DNA from: Macrobrachium rosenbergii
Lineage: Eukaryota; Arthropoda; Malacostraca; Decapoda; Palaemonidae
DNA length: 64,000 bases
Assembly (NCBI RefSeq): GCF_040412425.1
Contig: NC_089755.1
Coordinates: 52,501,298-52,565,297 of the forward strand
Direction of reading: 5' to 3'
The notes under the pieces are model-generated. The model saw nothing but the letters and a program-made list of their open reading frames with translations, was not told the DNA's origin and made no database searches. Below are positions 1-12,473 of this stretch, piece after piece. Position 1 is the stretch's first letter; every line of letters begins with the position of its first letter. Position numbers and translations under genes: made by a program.

Positions 1-30
1 TCTTGGACGTAGGTAAAGTGCCCCTTCTAG

Positions 31-33
<3 letters not shown>

Positions 34-87
<54 letters not shown>
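34..87. repeat. (CT)n microsatellite
   Basis: About 27 CT dinucleotides, seen directly. Confidence 0.98.
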
Positions 88-89
<2 letters not shown>

Positions 90-2156
90 AAAGTCAGCTT
101 TCTTGAACCTTCAACCTACGAAATCTTGTTAAACATATGATAAACCGAGGAGAACGATACTTTCCGTCTAGTTTCTTTCATCGTGGTGGTAGAGCAGCCG
201 AATCCAAACTTGGTCAGGTGGTTCTCGTGTATGTAGAAGGCGACTTCGGTCCGATTTGTCCACCCTGCTGGGGGAAGAACTATGGATGGCGAGAACATTC
301 GCTACACGTCTCCATGTTTACCCGACTCAATCTTGTACAAATGCTGTCGAACTGCGAGATGGTTGTCGAGTTTGAGTTATCTTGTCGGCTTTTGAGTTTG
401 AGTTGCATGTATACCTTTCGTGACAAAATGTATTGTTTATGCTTACTGTTGAAGGATCCTTTGTAAATTGTCATACGTAATAATAATCCTATTGAGTTTA
501 TTTTGCTTATGTACATATTCCTTTGTGGCGTTTCAAGATTTTGCTTGTGTATAACTTTTTTTCGTCTCGAGATTTGTAAAGGATTGATTATACTCAAGAA
601 AATATTTTAGAACATTGCAGTAGTTCATGGATTATAAAGTAACAATTTTTTCGTATAATGTAAGACAGTTGGTGAGAATAATCCTTGGAATATACTAATG
701 TAATTGAACTCCTGTAGAAGAAAGAAATTAACTACAGGAGGCACATTTTGGCACAAAAATAATTCGCCAGTCTTTGGTGACGAATGCATACAATCCAGTT
801 CAGCAAATTCCCAGAATTACGTATGCTAGTGAAACAAGTATTTTCTTGCTTTCTATAAAGTAAATGATTTTGCACGAATCACACTGGAGTTATTCATTAT
901 GAATGAATTTATAATAGAAGTAAATGGATTTCAAAGATACCAAGTTTTATGAAGGATGACCATTTTCCAGTTATGTAATTAGAATTATTTCGCGATCAGC
1001 CATTAGTTTCCATTAGTGTTACAATTAGGCAGATTTTAGGTTAGGTTGCCCAACAATATTTCTCACAAATATATTCTTTATAATGTGTATCTCAACATTG
1101 TATCTCAACATTTGCGTTCCAAGTTTAAGTTGGCATTAAGCTTCTAGAGTTTTTTTACTGTAAAACACGAGGTAATTTATTCATATTGGTAAACATTGGA
1201 ATTTGCAGTAAGTTCTATAATTTGCCGAGCAGAGTTCTATCATTTATTTTTTACTTTATTAAGTCGATGGATAAAGTTAAGTTGGGTCACGTACGTTGAA
1301 GTTATTTAGATTTTGAAGTAGAGGAACCTAAGCAATCTAAAATGTTTGTCAAAACCCGTAGGTGTTCTAGATTCAGACTGAAAAGAGCCATTATATTGGA
1401 TCATGTGGTAACACCTTAGCCTGTCTTAGTTTACAATGCATAGGGTAAGCATGTTGGCCTCAATACATGGAAGTGACCTTGGTTGATAATCGCTTGTATG
1501 CGTGATCTGCTTTTGGCATTGGCTGGGCTTCTATGCTATCTGAGTAACTGAGTATTGTGTAACAATCGCACCGCTGGAAAGGCAATTTCTGCACTAAGCT
1601 TTTCAGGGGTGTGGAAGAGCGCTGAAGCAATATGTGCTTTACGTATCTCGTGATTTAAGAGTGGTCAAAGCTCCAAGACTATAATGCATATACTAAATCG
1701 GCAAGATTACTTCTAATGGGGGCTCCGAAAATCCCTTAAACTACCCTTCAAGTCAGCAAGGCAGGAGGCTCCATAAAGCTGGTTGCCATAGAGAATATTT
1801 TTACGAAGTAAATATTAAACCATAGGTCTCAAGACATCTAAAGAAGCCAAAAACTTTTGGAATTGTTAAAAACCAGTATTGTGTTGGGTTTTAAAAATAG
1901 TTTTCTGTTGTAGTTTTAGTTTTATTTTCCATATACGTATAATATTAGTTACAGCAGATAGTTACTTCAAACTTTCAGGTAGTTTGAAGAACAAGGTTGT
2001 CCATAATTGCGTTAGAAGGTAATGAAACTTTTCGTGTTCTTTCCTCTCCTTTCCACTGTAGTGTAGATAACGACGTTTATATTTTCATCTTTCCTCCAAT
2101 ATCCATCTAAAGCATTTGTCTTCAGCTAAAGTACACAAACCTGCAAAAAACTCTCC
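88..2156. other. Intergenic stretch, no recognised gene
   Basis: AT-rich DNA. The longest open frame is 137-466 (+, 109 codons); it matches no family I recognise and has no signal peptide or domain motif, so I do not call it a gene. A terminal exon of a gene to the left cannot be excluded. Nothing else is visible. Confidence 0.5.
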
Positions 2157-2335
2157 ATTAATTTTAATGCAGATTACATTCTAGTCACTCTTCATTAAAT
2201 TAAGCAAATTACATTCTAGTCACTCTTCATTCATTAATTTAATGCAGATTACATTCTAGTCACTTCATTAATTTAATGCAGATTACATTCTAGTCACTTC
2301 ATTAATTTAATACAGATTACATTCTAGTCAATCTT
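2157..2335. repeat. Minisatellite, unit about 34 bp
   Basis: About five imperfect copies of a unit containing ATTACATTCTAGTCACTTC followed by ATTAATTTAATGCAG. Confidence 0.85.
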
Positions 2336-3070
2336 CGTCAGTTAAGATTCTTTAAAAAGAATTTTTCAAGCGTTGTTTTAAGCGTTGAGCTAAACTCATT
2401 TTACTAAGTAACTCAAATATGTACAAAAAACAGTTTCAAGATCAAACAAAAAAAAAAAATTAAGGTCAAAAATAATCAAAGAAAATTAAAGTCGTTACTC
2501 TGAAAACTAAGATCAAACTATACATACAACTAAGATCAAACTATACATACAATACACAAGTTTGAGTTTCATATATCAATGAAAAATTTAAGATAAAAAT
2601 TAAAATTATGATCAAGCTCCAATTCAAAATAAAGAAAAATTTAAGATCTGATCTTAAGTTGCATAAAATTTCAAGATCAAATTTCAAAGCATAGCATAAA
2701 AAAAAAAAATCAAAGTTCCAAACTCAGTACATATAAAAAAACTAAAATTGCTGTTAAAACTTACTATCAAATTACTATGAATTTTAAACTTAAAAATTCA
2801 AATTTTTGTGAGCACGAATTGATTTTTTTACATAAACTTATTTATCTTATTTGCCAGTGGGCTTTTTTTTTTTTTAAAAAACTGCTTTCAATGGACCATC
2901 AAACAAATCATTACTTGAACTCGTTTCCTACCTTAAACAGAACCACACTTCATTCATTGTGGCAGTTCACTAAATTGCAGTAAAGGTTGAAAAAGCTAAA
3001 GCTTATCCACGGTATTTTTCCAGCAAATGTACGAGCTTTCAAGTGTATCCATACTTTTAACCAATGATTA
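2336..3070. other. AT-rich low-complexity stretch
   Basis: A- and T-rich DNA with short A-runs and repeated AAGATCAAA words. A 68-codon frame at 2777-2983 (+) has the composition of AT-rich noise. No gene seen. Confidence 0.5.
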
Positions 3071-3640
3071 ACTGGAACCAAATGCCCACTCCAAAAAAGT
3101 TGCTATCAAAAGATTAACAAACCAAAATCCCACTCCAAGAAAGTTGCTGGTATCAAAAGATTAACTGAAACCAAATGCCCACTCCAATAAAGTAGCTGGT
3201 ATCAGAGTAACTGAAACCAAATGCCCACTCCAATAAAGTAGCTGGTATCAGAGTAACTGAAACCAAATGCCCACTCCAATAAAGTAGCTGGTATCAGAGT
3301 AACTGAAACCAAATGCTTGCTCCAAGAAAGTTGCTGGTATCAAAAGATTAACTAAAGCCAAATGCTTGCTCCAAGAAAGTAGCTGTTATCAAAGGTTAAC
3401 TAAAGCCAAATGCTTGCTCCAAGAAAGTAGCTGGTATCAAAAGATTAACAAACCAAATACCCGCTCCAAGAAAGTTGCTGGTATCAAAGATTAACTGAAG
3501 CCAAATGCCTGCTCCAAGCAAGTAGCTGGTATCAAAGATTAACTGAAACCAAATGCCCACTCCAAGAAAGTAGCTGGTTATCAAAGATTAACTGAAACCA
3601 AATGCCTGCTCCAAGAATGTAGCTGGTATCAAAAGGAACT
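3071..3640. repeat. Minisatellite, unit about 45-60 bp
   Basis: About ten copies of a unit with the words CCAAATGCCCACTCCAA, GAAAGTTGCTGGTATCA and GATTAACTGAAA. The internal spacing varies between copies. The open frame on the minus strand here (repeating LGAGIWF) is a product of the repeat. Confidence 0.9.
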
Positions 3641-4413
3641 ACCAGAAAAAATCATTAGCAGCCATCCGGAAATTTAAGCTAGTAAAACGAAACTTAAGCT
3701 AGTAAAATCAAACTTTTTCTTTCATATGTCAGCAAACAGATGAGTGATCGCTGGCAAGGACTGTCAAGCCAGAAATGATTAGCTGGGGATCCAGCTACGT
3801 GAATGTGTATCAAGCAAGAGTAATCAAATAAGAAATTAGTTTGAACTACAAAAACATTCCTCCCATAAATTTAGTTGTCAAATGAAATTAAAATTTATCA
3901 AGGGTGCTTGAACAAGTTTAAAACTCTTGCATAATCCCAAACAAAGTGGATAAAGGTACAAGGTTGACTGCCTAGCCCCCAAGACAGGGAACAAAAAACA
4001 TTCTTTTGGGTGGCAGTATATACCTCTCGATAATATTAGCAGTAAAGACGTAAAAGGTTTAACTGGCCTAAATCTACCCTCCAGCCAATATATGATGTCC
4101 TACGGGGAAAAAGATGTCAAGCTCATATTCCAAAAATGTCTTTTCAGAAAGAAATGCATGGTGAAAAACATTAAAACATCCTGAAAAAACAAAGAAATGC
4201 CAGATGCTTTACTGGTTCATAAAGAACTTCAAAACTACTCTATAATAGACCAGAGTAAGGTGCTGCTTGGATGGATAAACCAAAGGTGTCCTTATTAACT
4301 GAAAAGATTGTGGTATGGCAATGTACAATGTATACAGGAAATATAGGCTTAAAAGCATCTAGTCCTTAAGGACTTAGAAAATTTTTTTCCTCATGCTCAT
4401 TAGATGAGCACCA
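3641..4413. other. Intergenic stretch
   Basis: No open frame of note, no repeat family recognised. Confidence 0.4.
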
Positions 4414-4826
4414 CTTATAAGTTGCCTATAGAAAGGAAGTTTTTCTCATTAGGAGAGGTTTAGAGGTGAAGCTTTTCTTCGGCTTATAAGTTGCCTATAG
4501 AAAGCAAGTTTTTCTCATTAGGAGAGGTTTAGAGGTGAAGCTTTTCTTCGGCTTATAAGTTGCCTATAGAAAGCAAGTTTTTCTCATTAGGAGGTTTAGA
4601 GGTGAAGCTTTTCTTCGGCTTATAAGTTGCCTATAGAAAGCAAGTTTTTCTCATTAGGAGAGGTTTAGAGGTGAAGCTTTTCTTCGGCTTATAAGTTGCC
4701 TATAGAAAGCAAGTTTTTCTCATTAGGAGAGGTTTAGAGGTGAAGCTTTTCTTCGGCTTATAAGTTGCCTATAGAAAGCAAGTTTTTCTCATTAGGAGAG
4801 GTTTAGAGGTGAAGCTTTTCTTCGGC
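4414..4826. repeat. Minisatellite, 69-bp unit, six copies
   Basis: Six near-identical copies of a 69-bp unit beginning TTATAAGTTGCCTATAGAAA and ending GAAGCTTTTCTTCGGC; one copy lacks 5 bp. The high identity indicates recent expansion. Confidence 0.95.
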
Positions 4827-6740
4827 ATCAGTGGTGCGAAAATCAGAGCAAAGAGGAGCATGAAAGGTATAAGCAACAACTGCACTTGCATCAGAAAACC
4901 CGCACCAATAAGAAAGGAACCCAATCTTTGACAAACTGGAATTGAAGGCAAGTCCGGAGGAGAATCCACTAAGTTCTAATGACGTTGAAATTCTGCAGAG
5001 AGAACACTGACTGGATAGGAGGCAGCACGAGCAAAAACAAACAGTTGAAGGGTCAAGCAAAGACCCCTCACTAATACCTTAACTGATCCAACGTTAAGCC
5101 CTTCAATGTCCTATAACACCTAAAATCAAAGCAACAATTACAGCAACCATTATCTGAAGTCTCCCTATAAGATTTAATTCTAAAAAATATACACGGCTTA
5201 TTGTATCTTAAGCGTAAGATACAAGGATAACCAATACTGCTTTATTTGATGTATTGCATTAACATTCAAGATCAAAAATTACATACATTACTCATAGCAA
5301 GCGACATTCACTTTAACAAGGCAGCTGACCCAAAGCAAAAATACAAAAAATACCAAAGCAGCAACACCTGATGGCTCAGGAAAAAAACCACTAAAAACTT
5401 ACATCATGAAAACCACAAATTACACAAATGGATAAGCACAGAGCCATGGGGATAATTGGAAACTATAGAATGACTGATTGGAAACTGCTGGAAAATAAGA
5501 CAAACTGCTGGAAAATAGACAAAATCCATATGGGAACTCATCATGGGATCAATGGCTTTCTTCTTAGTATTGACAAGAATGGTCTGGGTACTGGTCTGCA
5601 CTTAAAGCAAAGGTTTGTAACTTCCAAAATAAAATGGAGTGAATAACAGACTTACTGCTTTTAAAAGCACATTTCAAGTACTGTATACCTAAAACATCAC
5701 TTGAAAATGTCAGCCATTCATAAAGAATGACTAATTCATAGTTAAAAATGTTTTTCTTACCTTCACTCATCCTAGACCAGAAAAATATACCAATAACATT
5801 TCCACTGGAATCTCTCAACTTTACTTGAAGTGCCAACTATTCTCTTGAGAAATAACCCCAAAATCTATTCCTTGACACTGAAGACTTCATTCTATTAAGT
5901 GCCATCTCAACTGATTCTCAACCTGGTGAAGAAACGCCACTTATAAAACCAATTAAAATGAACAATTTCAATGATTTCTCATGTAACTTGATTTAACTAA
6001 CTAGGCTGTGAACTTACTGCAGCAAACTGGGTTTAAACATTTTCAATAACCTAAAAGTAAAAGGCATTGATCCGAATGAGAGTAACTTTAATGTTGAGTG
6101 ATGACAATACCTAGCCAATGGCAATTAAAACTCTCAATGAACTTAGCCAATAATTAATTGTTTGACAAACTTTTAACCTAAGCTGAACTGCAACTGAGGT
6201 AATTACAACATACCACAAGGTTTACATTTTTAAGTACCTGTCCTGATATCGAAGTTTATGGTATGCTCTGGCACCAGATCAGTTGGTGATTGTTTATGGT
6301 AATCTTGAGGTTACGGCGTGTAAAGGCCCTTCTTCCAGATCCTTGAGCTGGTGTGCAAAATTCTAACATTATGGTTTCCACTGGTGTGCTTCGTTTAACT
6401 GAAATTCGAATCCTCGCCACACAAGATGAAAATGACAAATCTTAACGGTAGCAGCAGTTTCCTCCTGAAAATAATTTTTCACATGAATACACAAAGTTAC
6501 TGTCTTCCAACAATTTCTTCTTTCCAAGGTTAAAACAGATCCTATGTTAAAATTAATCTCTGCACGAGATCCATATTAGTAAAAGTAAACAGTTTATAAT
6601 GAAAAATAAAAAGGCATGAAATCTAAATTCATTCAAAATCTCCTTTCACTGATGCAACAATTTAGTTTCCAAAAATTAAGTTCCACTAATTTGCGTGTAA
6701 AACTCATGCCCTTTTTAAGTTCGGACACATTTGCAATATA
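4827..6740. other. Intergenic stretch with possible minus-strand exon
   Basis: No protein family recognised. On the minus strand a 227-nt block at 6238-6464 is bounded by a good acceptor (TTTTCAG) and donor (CAG/GTACTT), and a second donor-like AAG/GTAAGA lies near 5760. These could be exons of a non-coding transcript. The frames inside (60 codons at 6256-6438, 90 codons at 5564-5836) show no known motif. Confidence 0.25.
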
Positions 6741-6955
6741 CATTAAACCGGTCCTGGTCGTTTCGGCCTTAAGTCACTTTAGGCCGTAACATCCAAAACA
6801 ATGTAAGACGTTATGTTTGTGGTATTTACCATTATTATTTCATGTTTTACGTACATCCTCAAGGGGCTGGTAGTAAACACGGCGCCCATTTCGCACGTAA
6901 ATGTGCTAACGGCCTAAATGACTAACGGCCGAAACGACCCGAATGCCATTAAACC
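6741..6955. mobile_element. Mutator-like MITE with 9-bp target duplication
   Basis: A 197-bp element (6750-6946) is flanked by the 9-bp direct repeat CATTAAACC at 6741-6749 and 6947-6955. Near the ends are inverted repeats built on GGTCGTTTCGGCC and its complement GGCCGAAACGACC, extended inward by TAGGCCGT / ACGGCCTA. It has no coding capacity. A 9-bp duplication is typical of Mutator-like elements; the family assignment is inference, because the outermost bases of the two ends match poorly. Confidence 0.6.
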
Positions 6956-8239
6956 AGATACATTTCAAGTACTTTGGTATACCTAACTATCCGGCAGTAA
7001 CTTTCTCTACAACAAAAAACTTTCCAGGAAAACAAGGACATTCCAGAAAATACCATTAAAACTATACAACTTTCGAAAGTCTGCTTCATCCTAGCCCACG
7101 TTTTCAGAATTCGTGTTAAGATTGAATCCACAATGACAGGATTTTCCCAATTTAAAATTTTGAGGACTAAATCTGGAACTGTTTATATAGCCACTGATAA
7201 AGCCCTAAAATTGTCTAAGAACAAATCTATGCGCTAAATAGCCACAAATTCCCTGCCGTTGAGAATTTCAGGTTCTCTGACATCTCGCTTTGAACCTGAT
7301 TTTAAGCACTATAACCTTGCTGCTGTTGAAATTCCTAATTTTGTGAATAGATATTTCAAATATAATATAAACCATAAGTCCTATAATACCGTAAGTCCTA
7401 TAATGTAAACCAAAGTCCACAGATTGTTTTATATATAATGATAATCATAAGTGAAAGAGCTAAATCATGGATTACGCTGCTTATGAAAATTCTAATCCTA
7501 TTCAAATGACAGTACTTGAGAACTTAGGGATACTGAATCTGAAAATTTCTGCTCCAATTAAGTCTAACTGGACATATCAAAAACCATCTGATATTGCAGT
7601 ACATTAGGTAGTAAGTCATTGGGATTGTGTCCATTCTTACACCAATTATAGGCTCAATCACGAGTGCCAGTCAAAAACCTTAACTGCGTCACCAGTTAAA
7701 TCACACTTCAGGTTTCCTCGTTCGTTCTCTTTCTCAGCCTACCTAAATAACCAACAATGAAAGAAACTAATATCAATTCATCGTGGAGCACGGATTGCAA
7801 TAAAAAAAACTAAGAGGAATACCTAAAAATCTAACATACCATAACATCGTCCTGACCCAACGAAGGTAACAATGCAAAAAGGCAGACACTAGCCTTTAGT
7901 TCGTTGAAGTAAACGAGAAACAACGGGCAAGGATAACAAAACAGGACAGTCATCGACCGCTACCCGGGAGTCCTTGCGAGGCAAGTGGCGCCATCTATTG
8001 GGCAAAAATGTCAATGAAAAAGTTTTCGGCGTAAGAAAACTTATTGCTCATCGCAAACTTATTAGAATTTAACAATACAGAATATCTAATTTATTTTCAA
8101 TTCATTGAGTTTTTCCTTTTAAAGATACAGTTGCCTTCTAAACGTAGTTTGAACTTACTCTCAAAATTGCCTTACTTGAGAACATATGCCAGACACTCCT
8201 TGACTCGTATATTTCCTTGATCAAAAGTCTAAAGAAATT
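6956..8239. other. Intergenic stretch
   Basis: No gene recognised. The word AAGTGGCGCCATCT at about 7984-7997 resembles the core of an arthropod CTCF site and is discussed as a finding. Confidence 0.4.
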
Positions 8240-8381
<142 letters not shown>

Positions 8382-8452
8382 ATTTAACTTTCAAAGAGAC
8401 TTGATCTATGCCCATATGAAATTATACATATACATACACACACATGGACACA

Positions 8453-8454
<2 letters not shown>

Positions 8455-8531
<77 letters not shown>
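8455..8531. repeat. (TA)n microsatellite
   Basis: About 38 TA dinucleotides, bordered on the left by CACACA words. Confidence 0.97.
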
Positions 8532-8536
<5 letters not shown>

Positions 8537-10960
8537 TATATGTTTCCCAAGCGCAAAATAGGAAAAGCTTGTAAAACAATGCGTCTCTCTAACTACTTCC
8601 GTTTCCGAGCTTCGTCTTGATTCATTGCTGCTTTTGCAAGAGTCCTTGGGCTTATTGCAAGTTTGCAACCCACCTCTTCCTTCATGCCGGCGGACCAGCA
8701 TAATGGGTTCTCAGACACCCTCTCCCCAACTCCCCGGTAAAAGAGCTAACTCCGAATCCTCGGCGCCGTAAGAATGTGCCACCATAAACGACGCAAGCGC
8801 AGGCGGAGATTTAAAGTGAACAAAATAGAGCAGAATAAAACCCTAATGCTCATAATTCAATAAAAGCAGAGAAACCCACGAAGTGCTGCCACCGTGACTG
8901 AAATAAAACAGTCAGATGAAGACTTATTTGTCAGCGAAGCCCAGCGAGAGACATTATCAAAAGCCTTATAAAAATTTGAGCGTATCAGCGTGATATTATT
9001 AGAATGCACAGAGAAATAGAATTGGATTAAAGTTGTAGCTGAGCCTATTTTTGCCAAAAACCTCATCCGTGGCTTTATGAAAGACGACGATGTTCAGTTT
9101 ATGACGGAAATCATCGAAAAGGTCAAAGGTCAAAGATTAATTTGCTCTTACAGAAAAGAAGGCGACAGGAAAAACGTGGTTTTGAAGCCAGAGAAGTTCG
9201 CATTGTTTTCACGAAGGAACAAAGAGGGTCATCTTTAGCGGGACTAACGGGATGATAAAATTATAGGAGCAAGGTCTTTAGGAAGAACGGATTGTCTCCT
9301 TAATTTCCCAGGGCATTTATTTTACGAAATCGAAGGCAGACACAAAAGATAGGAATCTTTATTCTGTTTATATGAGTATAAAAACGCCATGTAAAGTTTC
9401 TCTCGAATCCATAAAACCAGTAATTAATGAGGTATAGCAGATTCCTTCATCGTTACCATCTTCGCTTTATTCTGCTGCGACATGCTTGCTGTTTAGTGAA
9501 ACTTTTGTCTAAACATAAGATTTTTTTCTGTACAGCTCAGTAACCACACACACACAAACACTAATTTCAACGGACAAATCACAGGAAATGTTTGATCTGT
9601 TAAGTGATTAATCAAGAACTATAAACTCGAATAGATAAATATGAATAGGCCTTCCTGACAGACACATGGGGGATTGTGAGAAATCCTCCAATGTCCTCCA
9701 AACATATTTCATCCTGAAGATAAGAAAAACATTCGTTTTCTAAGAGTTAACAGAGTATCAGTTCATGGAATAAAAATGTTTAAAACTTTTCGCAATTTTC
9801 TCTGTCATTTGATTACTAGCAGAAGCTTATCCTTTAATGATAAACGCTGTTTAAATAGTTTATTGATAAATAGGCTAGTCCTTAATTGCAAATGTAAGTT
9901 CCACCAATAACATGCTGGCTCAGTTAAAGCAATAAGCGACTTCAGACTAAAGACGATATCCAATCAAAGATAGTCTCCAAATCTACTTTCAAACAATGCA
10001 CGATGCTTTAACCATTGGATATTACGAACTAGACACTCCCTCGTTTTCAATTTTCTACAGAGCAGCTCCACAATTCACCAAATTCTTCCGGTAAGTTTCC
10101 TTCACCTTCGAAATAACGTAACATCTTTTTGATCAACGTGGTTTTAAGAACAAGAGTCTATGAACAGTTGAAAATGGGTCTCCTTCGAAATTGCTGTTAC
10201 TATCTTCGGATATACCGCAATACATCAGCTCGTTCGAAAATTTCGGCGTTCGCCGTCTCCCAAAACACACACAAACGTCATCATCGTTTTCAGAAGGATT
10301 GTTGTTACGATCAACGAAATTTTCGAAAAAAAAGTTAAATTCCGTATTAACTCAGAGACACTACGATTGCTTCATGCAGCCTCGCATTGCCGATTAAAAA
10401 GATAAAGACAAAAGATCAAGAAAGAAGACCAACAGTACAATAAAAATCTTTACGCCGCTGGTTTGGCCCCGTTCCGAGTCTTGTATTTGTCTGTTCTAAG
10501 CCACAAAAGTCTCTGACATTGCAAGGAATGCTAGCATGGCAGATGTTCTGTTACACTATCAGTTAATTAGATACCATACAATGATAAAGAATAAAATAAC
10601 AGGTCTGAATAAAGCGGTTAATGTGTATAGATTCCACAAATGGTCCTATTGTCAGTTTCACAGAGTCCAGGACGAAGAAAACATTCGTTGATGATTAGTG
10701 GTCATCATCATCATCATCATACGCTAGCAATATAATAGTAGTGGTCACCGTCAAGAAAATGAATCAGTCAGGCTGATTACAAGCAAGAACAAACAGCTTC
10801 TCAGTTGCTGGCAAGTGCTGACAGTTGATAACGAAAACCACCTGCTATGATCACAGGATGTGGGTGAGATAATGATAAACAACGCCTTCAAATCCACTGT
10901 TTTCCTCAGTAGCTGCTTGTAAATAGCTCAACCAATCTCCGTGTATAACAAGCTCAAGGA
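8532..10960. other. Intergenic stretch with a short unassigned frame
   Basis: No known gene. One frame is mildly coding-like: 9077-9238 (+), 53 codons from ATG to TAG, rich in charged residues, open upstream to about 9020. I recognise no family. Two other frames of about 69 codons near 10129-10397 overlap each other and look like noise. Confidence 0.2.
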
Positions 10961-11290
10961 AAGGATGGAATGGAATGGAATATAGAGTCTGGGCCGAAGG
11001 CCAAGCACTGGGACCTATGAGGTCACTCAGCGCTAGAAAGGAAATTGAAAGTAGGTAGGTCTGAAAGGTGTAACAGGAGGAAAACCTCGCTCTTGCACTA
11101 TGAAATAATTGTTAGGAGAGGATGGATGGATAGCAAGATGGAAGAAAAATAATATGAATGGAGGTAAAGTAAAAGGAATGAAAGGGGTTGCAGCTACGGG
11201 CCGAAGGGACTCTCCGAAGAACATTTAGCAATGCCTACAGTGAACCCCGTGAGGTGCACTGACGGTACTACCCCGCTACGGGGGTTGGTG
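10961..11290 (-). mobile_element. SINE-like retroposon copy 1
   Basis: About 320 bp. In plus orientation it starts with a GGAAT-rich tail and AAGGCCAAGCACTGGGACC, and ends at a CCCCGCTACGGGG hairpin head. The element therefore reads on the minus strand, with its head at the right. Five more copies lie in this window (19007, 23156, 47912, 51640, 62540). No clear target duplication is visible at this copy. Confidence 0.8.
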
Positions 11291-11535
11291 CTAAAAGATT
11301 ATAAGCAGTTTGCATTTTGTTGCAAATCACAGCTGACGCCTCCTTTCCTTGTCGTAACCAGCCTTAGTTGACGACTTTACGATCAAGTACGAAAGCAAGA
11401 GCGGCGAAATGTTTAGTTGCTTTAGTTATCATGAGTGTTGAGTGACTTAAAGGGACTTGACATACTTGGGAGTCAAGAACTACATTTCGAAAGTATTTAC
11501 GGATATTCTGTTTAAGCTTTCGAGGTTTCCTTTTC

Positions 11536-11899
11536 AGTTTTCTGGAAAAGAAAACTATTGTGACGGCTTCGTCTGTCCGTCCGCACTTTTTTCTGTTCGC
11601 ACTTTTCTGTCCGCCCTCAGATCTTAAAAACTACTGAGGCTAGAGGGCTGCAAGTTTGTAGGTTGATTATCCATCCTCTAATCATCAAGCATACAAAATT
11701 GCAGCCCTCTAGCCTCAGTAGTTTTAATTTTATTTAAGGTTAAAGTTAGCCATAACAGTGCTTCTAGCAACGATGTAGGATAGGGTACCACCTGGCTTTG
11801 GCTAAAGTTTCATGGGCCGCGGCTCATAAGCATTATACCGAGACCACCGAAAGATAGATCTGTTTTCGGTGGCGTTGATTGTACGCTGTACAGAAAACT
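11536..11899. mobile_element. Foldback element, AGTTTTCTG family, copy 1
   Basis: Ends are AGTTTTCTG at the left and CAGAAAACT at the right. The middle contains a long internal palindrome built on CTACTGAGGCTAGAGGGCTG and its complement. It is non-coding. Other copies lie at 38504, 40588 and 56050. Confidence 0.85.
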
Positions 11900-12028
11900 C
11901 CTAAACATGAAAAGTTGCCCTTAGTTTTTTCAGTGCTTCCGTTGTTTCTCTGACAGTGGAAAGTTTGCTCTTTAACTAGTAAGAATACATGAAGAAAATA
12001 GAACAGAAAAATAATTGCCTTTTTATGT

Positions 12029-12197
<169 letters not shown>

Positions 12198-12405
12198 TAT
12201 ATATATGCATATATATAGTGTATATTATATATATATTTAAAGTTAGGCACTCTCTTTTTACATTTTGTTGCGAGAAAAGCTGTCGTGAATTAACAGTAAT
12301 ATAAAATCATTTAATTTCTGTAACTGTCTCTCATATATTTATGTCCCGAGAAACAGCAATCAGGAAAACTTTGTGTAAAATGAAGCTATTTGAAAGATGA
12401 GAATG

Positions 12406-12408
<3 letters not shown>

Positions 12409-12442
<34 letters not shown>

Positions 12443-12473
12443 CGTGGGTGTGTGTGTGTGTGTGTGTGTGTGT
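12409..12473. repeat. (CT)n followed by (GT)n
   Basis: Short compound microsatellite with one interruption. Confidence 0.95.

Noticed and set aside
137..466. 109-codon frame near the left edge
   Set aside because: No recognised family; the opposite strand is open too over part of it (116-298), so the evidence for coding is weak.
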